17,961 bases of DNA from contig JAGVXZ010000033.1 of assembly GCA_018303515.1 (NCBI GenBank), positions 1 through 17,961 on the forward strand. The letters are read 5' to 3'. Position 1 is the first letter of the stretch. Every line of letters starts with the position of its first letter. Source of the stretch: Candidatus Woesearchaeota archaeon. GTDB lineage: Archaea > Nanobdellota > Nanobdellia > SCGC-AAA011-G17 > GW2011-AR18. The position numbers and the translations under genes are program-made. The notes beneath the pieces are model-generated. The model was not told the DNA's origin, made no database searches, and saw only the letters and a program-made list of their open reading frames with translations. This document shows, piece by piece, positions 7,154 to 12,126 of the stretch.

Positions 7154-7522
7154 ATTCAACCACTATTCGAATTCCTTTCAAATTCAAAAAAGATAATAAT
7201 TTTATTGGAAGGAATTGGATTTATTCTTTATGACACAAAAGGAAAATCTGAAATAATAAAATAAGAACTTTCAGATTTATCCAAGAAATATAAACTCCCT
7301 GCTTTTGGCGGAATTATCTACAACAAAAACAAGATAATTCCTTATGTTTACGTAGCAGGAGTTAATTCTTTTGTGAAAGAAACCGCTTGTGGTTCGGAGA
7401 GTGTCGCTTTTTGTATATTTTCGGGTATTAAAGATGTTGTTCAACCAACCGAGAAAGTAATCAACATTAAAAAGAAAACGGAATTTTTTGACATTTCTGC
7501 TAAAGTCACAAGTTATGAATAG
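7154..7522 (+). pseudogene. C-terminal remnant of a diaminopimelate-epimerase-fold racemase-like gene
   Basis: In one plus-strand frame the translation reads ILLEGIGFILYDTKGKSEIIK, an in-frame TAA (7262-7264), then ELSDLSKKYKLPAFGG...VYVAGVNSFVKETACGSESVAF...DISAKVTSYE and a stop at 7520-7522. The block ETACGSESVAF after VNSFV resembles the active-site cysteine region of DapF-like epimerases and related amino-acid racemases (E-x-x-C-G-S-G-x). Only the C-terminal half of such a protein (about 270 residues) is present and there is no start codon context, so this is a broken gene. The family call rests on memory of that motif. The segment directly abuts the coiled-coil gene, so it probably marks a deletion or insertion junction. 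A recoded TAA is possible but far less likely. Confidence 0.5.
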
Positions 7523-7705
7523 CGATTACTTACTCTTAAATATTATTGCTTCGCAATTATTGATAAAAGAGAAAATCCGACTCACTCCGCTACGCTTCGT
7601 GCCACGCTGCGCTCTCGCTTCACTGCGTTATGCACTACTTCTCATAATCCTGATGTTAGTTTCAATAAATTTGAATTCCTAAAAAGGAGGATGGTGGAGT
7701 TTTCC
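7523..7705. other. Non-coding interval with a GC-rich low-complexity block
   Basis: This 183-bp gap between the broken epimerase-like gene and the toxin gene contains no gene I believe. Bases 7577-7636 are strikingly richer in G+C than the surroundings. They consist of imperfect repeats of short units such as CGCTACGCTTCG, CACGCTGCGCTC and TCGCTTCACTGCG. A small ATTGC-TTC-GCAAT hairpin lies at 7545-7557. Such GCTTCGCTGCGCTC-type blocks recur as dispersed intergenic repeats in some small-genome prokaryotes, which is what I suspect here. An open frame across the block (7488-7682) encodes a repetitive TPLRFVPRCALASLRYALL-type sequence typical of such spurious frames. Confidence 0.55.
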
Positions 7706-7981
7706 TTAGTATTTCATTTTTCTTTCATAGTCTTTGTGGTTGAACCATTCTAAGATTGCAGATATTAATTCTACTTCATTTTCGGGAGTTACTGTGTCAT
7801 ATTTTTGTAGGTATTCTTTTGGAATTAATCTTTTTGGAACTTGGATTCCAGAAAATGCGTTTTGCCGGAGATCTTTAATTGCCCTCACAATACCTTTCTT
7901 GATTGGGTCTTCTTCTTTTAGAGAGTTGAAATTTTCTTCTAGTTTGTCATCCATAAAAACTACTTTGGATGGTTTTATCAT
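7706..7981 (-). pseudogene. RelE/ParE-like toxin with an internal in-frame deletion
   Basis: With the ATG at 7979-7981 the product is 91 residues. The first part (IKPSKVVFMDDKLEENFNSL, AIKDLRQNAFSG, KRLIPKEYLQKY) and the end (EVELISAILEWFNHKDYERK) match a family of archaeal RelE/ParE-fold toxins I know. That family normally runs about 110-115 residues and has a central segment of the type NNLWKYDLP-x-AWRLLYS between KY and the EVELI strand. Here KY passes directly to DTVTPENEVELI, so about 17-22 residues including the core strands are missing in frame. The start overlaps the antitoxin stop (ATGA), with SD GGAGATC five bases upstream (7987-7993). The toxin is probably inactive. The reading frame is intact, so it may still be expressed and might bind the antitoxin. 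Confidence 0.65.
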
Positions 7982-8235
7982 AGTTTGATCTCCTTTCGCA
8001 TTTTTAACTTCTTTGCGAGCGCTGGATTCCAAATGTAAGCAATTTTTTTATTGATGCTCTCCAAATATTCAAGAACAACAAGATAAGTTTGCCACATGAC
8101 TCTCTTAGGAAGGTGTTTCCAAAGTTCAGTCCTATTGTATTCTCCGCTAAATTCTTCGATAGTTTTCTCTACCATGAGCACCGTATCAAGAGTGGGTGAT
8201 CTTACAAATGGATTTTCTAGTTTTTGAAGTGCCAC
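7978..8235 (-). CDS. Cognate antitoxin of the RelE/ParE-like pair, winged-helix-like
   Basis: The 85-residue protein sits immediately upstream of the toxin, overlapping it by 4 nt (ATGA). The middle, YNRTELWKHLPKRVMWQTY, followed by LVVLEYLESINKKIAYIWNP, resembles a helix-turn-helix with a beta-wing (the YIWNP strand). I recall the same pattern in antitoxins paired with this toxin family in DPANN archaea. It should bind the toxin and repress its own promoter. The start is a GTG at 8235, supported by a TATA box centred about 26 nt upstream and the lack of an upstream alternative. A 16-bp perfect palindrome at 8244-8259 is the obvious operator. Confidence 0.65.
   Translation of the reverse strand: MALQKLENPFVRSPTLDTVLMVEKTIEEFSGEYNRTELWKHLPKRVMWQTYLVVLEYLESINKKIAYIWNPALAKKLKMRKEIKL
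7987..7993 (-). promoter_or_regulatory. Shine-Dalgarno of the toxin gene
   Basis: GGAGATC on the minus strand lies five bases before the ATG at 7981, inside the antitoxin coding region. It supports the short toxin start rather than the longer frame to 8032. Confidence 0.6.
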
Positions 8236-8243
8236 AAATAGAG

Positions 8244-8259
8244 TATATCAATTGATATA
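8244..8259. promoter_or_regulatory. 16-bp palindrome, TA operator
   Basis: TATATCAATTGATATA is a perfect 16-bp palindrome located 9-24 bp upstream of the antitoxin GTG (8235), between it and the TATA box. It is well placed for autoregulation by the antitoxin or the TA complex. The symmetry is seen; its function is inferred. Confidence 0.65.
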
Positions 8260-8268
8260 TTTAAATCC
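8254..8268 (-). promoter_or_regulatory. TATA box for the toxin-antitoxin operon
   Basis: The minus strand carries GGATTTAAATATATC, centred about 26 nt from the GTG at 8235, which implies a leaderless antitoxin message. It overlaps the outer half of the operator palindrome. Confidence 0.55.
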
Positions 8269-8335
8269 TTCGGAAAACTTGCCCTGTAGAACACTTTTGT
8301 ATTCTTAGGCTATAAATGGTGAAAATAAAGAATTT

Positions 8336-8358
8336 GTTTGGTGCAAAAAGCACCAAAC
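8336..8358 (-). terminator. 9-bp perfect hairpin, terminator candidate
   Basis: GTTTGGTGC (8336-8344), AAAAA (8345-8349) and GCACCAAAC (8350-8358) form a perfect 9-bp stem with a 5-nt loop. It lies 21 bp past the stop of the third membrane paralog (8380, minus), where a 3'-end structure or terminator is expected. The T-rich run after it on the minus strand is short, so it may act as an mRNA 3'-end stabiliser rather than a classical terminator. Confidence 0.55.
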
Positions 8359-8379
8359 CCCTAACTAATCTAAATAGAA

Positions 8380-8982
8380 CTAAGGCTCATATTTATCAAC
8401 AATGAATTTAACTGCAACTGATGCTAGAATTAACATAAATAATGCACTTAACATCCTAGGATGTGTTAAAGCTTTTACAGTTTCAGATCTTGGATTTTGT
8501 TGAACTTCATTTGCAGGAACTACATTTCCACCATCATCTACCATCTGCCCTTGATCATTTATTTTATAAGGTGATACATTAGATTCAAAGACTGTAGTTA
8601 ATCCTACAAATACAATTATTAATAAAATTACAAACACGGGCATTTCACCAATTAAAGTCCAAAAACTATGTTCTCCAATACCCTTTCCAATTACTCCTTT
8701 TGTAGGCTTTACACTAAAGAACATAAACATTGTTGTTATAAGTAATATAATTATGAAAACTAATGCAAACCATGGTGTAATAAATGCAATAAGATTTACC
8801 ATCTTTCCAGTAAATATTGAAATTATAGCTAAAGAAAATGCTGCAACAACATTTAATGTTCTTGCATTTTCACCAAACAATTTAGTCTTTTCTAATATTG
8901 CATAAAGAACTACAAAAATAAAAAGAAATACAAAAACTGGCATAAAAACTTCCAATGCTCCCAAATCAAATATACTTGCCAT
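8380..8982 (-). CDS. Polytopic membrane protein, tandem paralog 3
   Basis: The 200-residue protein is the last of three tandem paralogs. It shows about four hydrophobic segments (about 10-30, 43-62, 70-90 and 112-132), a polar linker (about 138-168), and a C-terminal helix (about 177-193) ending VDKYEP. The signature is FVVLYAILEKTKLFG-x-N-x-x-x-LNVVAAFS at about 23-50, shared with the two upstream paralogs, but the sequence is more diverged. I know LPFLLVF-x-x-VFAILEK proteins from many DPANN genomes and they have no assigned function. The start is an ATG 20 nt after the upstream stop with no clear SD, implying one transcript. Confidence 0.7.
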   Translation of the reverse strand: MASIFDLGALEVFMPVFVFLFIFVVLYAILEKTKLFGENARTLNVVAAFSLAIISIFTGKMVNLIAFITPWFALVFIIILLITTMFMFFSVKPTKGVIGKGIGEHSFWTLIGEMPVFVILLIIVFVGLTTVFESNVSPYKINDQGQMVDDGGNVVPANEVQQNPRSETVKALTHPRMLSALFMLILASVAVKFIVDKYEP

Positions 8983-9002
8983 TTTAAAAAATCATTCTCA
9001 AT

Positions 9003-9536
9003 TCAAGGTGGATTAGCCGGAGGTGTAGTCCCTGCTGAAGTTGGTTTTTTAACCACAAGATAAATAATACCACCGATCAAAGCAAAAAACACACCTAACG
9101 AAATTAAAGCTTCAGTTTCATATCTTGATAATCTCCAATTAAATTGCGGAGCTAACATTGTAACCAAAACAATAACACCAACAATTCCAGCAGCCCACGT
9201 TACAAACTTCACAAAACCTGTAAGCTCATTTCCACTACCATGACCTGATATCATTGAAGCTACTAAGAGAAACATTAAAATAACAACAATCACCATTGCA
9301 ACATTGGGTAAAAACATATTAAGAATATTCACAATACTCTGTTCGGCAATTAATAAAAGTCCCATTACAGTTGCGACTACTGCATTAATCTGAGTTTTGC
9401 CTTCTCCAAAAATTCCAACTTTTTCTAATATTGCAAATACAACAGAAAAAACTAACAAGAATGGTAAAATATATTCATAAACACCCAAGTCTTGCAAATA
9501 TCTTATTGACTCTCCAATATTAAATTGTGCCACCAT
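9003..9536 (-). CDS. Polytopic membrane protein, tandem paralog 2
   Basis: The 177-residue protein has about five hydrophobic segments: about 19-37, 49-70, 76-95, 106-126 and 144-162. It carries LPFLLVFSVVFAILEK at about 24-39, then VGIFGEGKTQINAVVATV. The C-terminus is a short Pro/Thr-rich tail. The spacing is 18 nt to the upstream paralog and 20 nt to the downstream one, consistent with one operon. Function is unknown; a membrane-embedded structural or channel-like complex built from the three related subunits is a guess. A stretch of about 30 nt is almost identical to paralog 1 (see the repeat entries). Confidence 0.7.
   Translation of the reverse strand: MVAQFNIGESIRYLQDLGVYEYILPFLLVFSVVFAILEKVGIFGEGKTQINAVVATVMGLLLIAEQSIVNILNMFLPNVAMVIVVILMFLLVASMISGHGSGNELTGFVKFVTWAAGIVGVIVLVTMLAPQFNWRLSRYETEALISLGVFFALIGGIIYLVVKKPTSAGTTPPANPP
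9421..9452 (-). repeat. Near-identical nucleotide block shared by paralogs 1 and 2 (copy in paralog 2)
   Basis: The 32-bp block beginning TTTTCTAATATTGCAAATAC (plus strand) and the copy at 10021-10052 match with no difference in my reading. They encode the same FSVVFAILEK core and lie exactly 600 bp apart. Flanking codons differ, which suggests purifying selection plus local gene conversion. Confidence 0.6.
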
Positions 9537-9554
9537 CTTTTTTCACAACTTATT

Positions 9555-10130
9555 CTAAGTTTCGTCCCCCTCAGTATTGTCCTTATTCTTACTTTTAACA
9601 CTTCCGGTTATCCACATAACTCCTAGTATCGTAATTATTGCAAAAAATATCGAACCAACAACAGCACCAGAAGCATTAGTAATTAAATATGTCCATGCAT
9701 AACCTAACCATGATTCATTTGAATCTAATTTTATTGAATCTAAAAAGATTAAAATTACAGCAATTAGAATTACTATCGCAAATCCAGCAGTTGCACCCTG
9801 CCACTTAGTTGCAAAATCCAATTGACCATCTTTAAACAAAATTCCAACTAACATCAAAAACATAACAATAAAAATTGTAAGTAAAACAATATTTGGTAAA
9901 GCGGTATTAATTACATTTACAATTTTATTAGCAGCAATAACAAACATTGCAACAGTAAAAGCAATCATAGAATTCAAGGTTCTTTTTGGAGCACCATCTT
10001 CTTCACCAAGAACTTTTGTTTTTTCTAATATTGCAAATACAACAGAAAAAACCAATAAAAATGGTAATACCACATCAAACAATCCAAACTCACGAAAAAA
10101 ATCTACCGCTTTTCCTAAAGTTGATACCAT
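9555..10130 (-). CDS. Polytopic membrane protein, tandem paralog 1
   Basis: The 191-residue protein is the first of three tandem paralogs. It contains the motif LPFLLVFSVVFAILEKTKVLG at about 22-42, then a basic/acidic loop (GEEDGAPKRTLNSMIAFTVA) and about five hydrophobic segments (about 20-37, 50-68, 75-98, 110-128 and 150-175). The C-terminus is acidic (DNTEGDE). It opens the three-gene unit: a TATA box (10155-10162) lies 28 nt before the ATG at 10130, matching a leaderless transcript independent of the upstream PRC-barrel gene. Function is unknown. Proteins of this type are frequent and multi-copy in Woesearchaeota-like genomes, often near secretion or pilus genes. Confidence 0.75.
   Translation of the reverse strand: MVSTLGKAVDFFREFGLFDVVLPFLLVFSVVFAILEKTKVLGEEDGAPKRTLNSMIAFTVAMFVIAANKIVNVINTALPNIVLLTIFIVMFLMLVGILFKDGQLDFATKWQGATAGFAIVILIAVILIFLDSIKLDSNESWLGYAWTYLITNASGAVVGSIFFAIITILGVMWITGSVKSKNKDNTEGDET
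10021..10052 (-). repeat. Near-identical nucleotide block, copy in paralog 1
   Basis: This is the partner of the block at 9421-9452, in direct orientation, spaced 600 bp and encoding the same core motif of the membrane paralogs. It could seed gene conversion or deletion between the two genes. Confidence 0.6.
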
Positions 10131-10154
10131 TAAAACAAAAATGAAATCTTTAGT

Positions 10155-10162
10155 ATTTAAAT
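10155..10162 (-). promoter_or_regulatory. TATA box for the membrane paralog operon
   Basis: TATTTAAA on the plus strand (TTTAAATA on the minus) is centred 28 nt upstream of the ATG at 10130. It lies in the 46-bp gap after the PRC-barrel stop. Confidence 0.55.
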
Positions 10163-10176
10163 GTTATTATTCAAAA

Positions 10177-10467
10177 TCAATATTCTTCTTCTTCAACTGC
10201 CATTGACTCATCATGTTGAGGTATTGCAGATTTAGAAATAATCATTATATCACCAACATTCTTTACCATTTGATGTGGAACCATAACACCCCGAGCACCA
10301 CCCAACAACCTACTTAATTGAGATGCCTTAGTTGCTTTAACTTTCCAAGCCACAACTTTATTGCCTTGCAACATTGATTCCTCAACATCTCCATAATAAA
10401 CACCCTCATCTGTATACACAGGCATACCATGAACAGAAGTCACTTTTTTAATTCTAACATTCTCCAT
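10177..10467 (-). CDS. PRC-barrel domain protein
   Basis: The 96-residue protein is a single PRC-barrel: VTSVHGMPVYTDEGVYYGDV (about 9-28), then VVAWKVKATKAS, a SRLLGGARGVMVPHQMVKNV segment (about 52-71), DIMIIS, and a short acidic tail ending EEEEY. PRC-barrels are small beta-barrels that act as adaptors. Archaeal ones (the CdpB proteins) bind the division factor SepF, so a division role is possible, but the neighbours give no support. It has no membrane segment. The ATG at 10467 has no SD; a TATA-like element in the 44-bp divergent region supports a leaderless start. Transcription is divergent from the TraB-family gene. Confidence 0.75.
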   Translation of the reverse strand: MENVRIKKVTSVHGMPVYTDEGVYYGDVEESMLQGNKVVAWKVKATKASQLSRLLGGARGVMVPHQMVKNVGDIMIISKSAIPQHDESMAVEEEEY

Positions 10468-10477
10468 AAAAGAGTTA

Positions 10478-10499
10478 ATTATTTAAGTTATATAAATAC
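10478..10499. promoter_or_regulatory. Compact divergent promoter, PRC-barrel and TraB-family genes
   Basis: Only 44 bp separate the two ATGs (10467 minus and 10512 plus). The sequence ATTTAAGTTATATAAATA contains two overlapping TATA-like elements. TATATAAA (10489-10496) lies about 26 nt from the minus ATG, and ATTTAAG (10481-10487) about 27 nt from the plus ATG. The two genes would both be leaderless, and binding for one direction should compete with the other. Confidence 0.5.
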
Positions 10500-10511
10500 T
10501 TTTCTGAAATC

Positions 10512-11183
10512 ATGAAGATATATCAGAATCTAACTATCATAGGGACAAGCCATATTGCAAAGGAAAGTATCAAAGAAGTAAAAGAAGTAATTAGCAGAGA
10601 AATTCCTGAAATAGTAGCTTTAGAACTGGATAGAAACAGACTTTTCTCATTACTTTCAAAAGAAAAAGGAACTATCAAACTAAAGGATATAAGAAAAATT
10701 GGAGTAAAGGGTTATTTTTTTGCAAAGATAGGACATTGGGTTGAACATAAAGTGGGTAGTATGGTTGGAACAAAACCTGGAGATGAAATGATAACTGCAT
10801 TTGAAACAGCAAAGAAATTCAATATAAAAATTGCTTTAATAGACCAAAAAATCGAAATCACACTAAAAAAACTTTCAAAGGAAATCACATGGAAAGAAAA
10901 ATTAACATTTGTTTATGAATTAATAAAAAGTCCATTTCAAAAAAATAAAATCAGTTTCAATTTGAATACAGTCCCTGACGAAAAAATAATTAAAGAATTG
11001 TTAGAACAAGTAAAAGAAAAATATCCTAATGTCTACAAAGTTCTAGTTGAAGAAAGAAATAGTTACATGGCAAAACGTTTAAATAGACTTATGCAGGATT
11101 ATAGAAGTGTCATTGCAATAGTTGGTGCAGGTCATGTTAGTGATATAATTGAAGAAATAAAATGTTTACAAAAAAAGAGTTAA
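10512..11183 (+). CDS. TraB/PrgY-family protein (putative TIKI-like fold)
   Basis: The 223-residue protein carries the marks of the TraB family, whose founding members reduce pheromone activity in enterococci. These are an N-terminal IIGTSHIAKES (about 9-19), VALELDRNR (about 35-43), ALIDQKIE in the middle, EERNSYMAKRL (about 180-190) and VGAGHV (about 204-209). The conserved GTSH and GAGH histidines and the ELD acidic pair are the candidate metal-binding or active site, as in TIKI-type metalloproteases; this is family inference. It is shorter than bacterial TraB and has no C-terminal membrane domain of its own. The next gene, a membrane protein, overlaps its end by 22 nt, so the two may be a split soluble-plus-membrane module. 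The start is the ATG at 10512, leaderless. Confidence 0.75.
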   Translation: MKIYQNLTIIGTSHIAKESIKEVKEVISREIPEIVALELDRNRLFSLLSKEKGTIKLKDIRKIGVKGYFFAKIGHWVEHKVGSMVGTKPGDEMITAFETAKKFNIKIALIDQKIEITLKKLSKEITWKEKLTFVYELIKSPFQKNKISFNLNTVPDEKIIKELLEQVKEKYPNVYKVLVEERNSYMAKRLNRLMQDYRSVIAIVGAGHVSDIIEEIKCLQKKS

Positions 11184-12112
11184 TACAATTAATAATTATA
11201 ATTCTTCTACTTGGATTTATATTTGGATTCAATGATGGTTTAACTACACTTAATAAAGAAAATTGGATAAATAATCTAATAAAAAATATTTTACAAGTCG
11301 CAATTATTTTATCAATTACATTTACAATCCAAAAATTAGTTGCAAAAGCAAATGGTGCAAAAACAGAAATTAAATTATGGACAATAAAAAGACCTAATTT
11401 ATTAAAAGATCCTTTAATGAAATTTAAAACACCATTTCCGATTGGAGTTTTATTTGCAATTTTCTTTTCATTTCTATCAAATGGATTAATCTATTTCACG
11501 GGAATTTTTTCAACACAAATAAGTACAACAAAAAGTTATTTAGGGAGAAAGCATGAAAGATTAAAAGAATATCAGGAAGCGCTCATTTTACTTTCAGTAC
11601 CGTTAACTTTAATGGGGATTATAATTATTTCAAAAATATTAGAGAATCATTTTGGACTAAACTTAACTTCATTTAAAGAAACAAGTTTTTGGATTAGTTT
11701 TTTTAATATGCTTCCCATTCCTGGTTTAATTGGTGGAAGAATGTTTTTTGCAAGAAGGCAGATATTTTTGTTTGGTATTTCATTCATCGCACTTACAATA
11801 ACACTAATCAATATAGGACCAATTATAACTTTAATTTTAGCATTAATACTCTCATTTTCAATATTAGTAATATACTATTACTTCACAGATTATGGCGGAG
11901 AATTAGATTGGCCAAATATAACCCCACTAAAAAGAATACAAACACATAAAAATATTAAAAAATGGCAATTTGTAATTATTTTCTTAACAATTTTTCTAAT
12001 TTTAATAATAATGGGTACAACTAGCGGACTTGGAGCAACAATAAGTCTTATAGGTGCTTTTCTAATTATTTTCACATACTATGGTTTAAAAAATAATTCA
12101 CTTAAAATTTAA
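11162..12112 (+). CDS. Site-2-protease-like (M50) membrane protein lacking zinc ligands
   Basis: The 316-residue protein has about eight to nine hydrophobic segments. By eye it follows the layout of archaeal M50 site-2 proteases. The helix that should carry HExxH reads LSITFTIQKLVAKANGA (about 50-66) instead of the usual LLHELAHK-x-VA-x-x-xG. A GRK-x-x-x-LKEYQEALIL-x-x-VPL segment (about 128-148) matches the GRK-LTEYE-A-IA-x-AGP block. FNMLPIPGLIGGRMFFA (about 181-197) matches the NLLPIPPLDGGRIFFA motif, but the catalytic Asp is Ile190. So all three zinc ligands (two His and the Asp) look absent: a pseudo-protease, perhaps a chaperone or scaffold analogous to iRhoms, though that analogy is speculative. 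Its start overlaps the TraB-family gene by 22 nt, suggesting coupled expression. A paralogous structural protein without protease descent remains possible. Confidence 0.65.
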   Translation: MFTKKELIQLIIIILLLGFIFGFNDGLTTLNKENWINNLIKNILQVAIILSITFTIQKLVAKANGAKTEIKLWTIKRPNLLKDPLMKFKTPFPIGVLFAIFFSFLSNGLIYFTGIFSTQISTTKSYLGRKHERLKEYQEALILLSVPLTLMGIIIISKILENHFGLNLTSFKETSFWISFFNMLPIPGLIGGRMFFARRQIFLFGISFIALTITLINIGPIITLILALILSFSILVIYYYFTDYGGELDWPNITPLKRIQTHKNIKKWQFVIIFLTIFLILIIMGTTSGLGATISLIGAFLIIFTYYGLKNNSLKI

Positions 12113-12126
12113 ATTGAAATATAAAA

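Noticed and set aside
7488..7682. 64-residue plus-strand frame across the GC-rich block
   Set aside because: Its sequence (RLTPLRFVPRCALASLRYAL) comes directly from the low-complexity repeat and it overlaps the remnant gene end; no start signals.
11890..12075. Minus-strand frame inside the pseudo-S2P gene
   Set aside because: Antisense shadow of transmembrane coding sequence.
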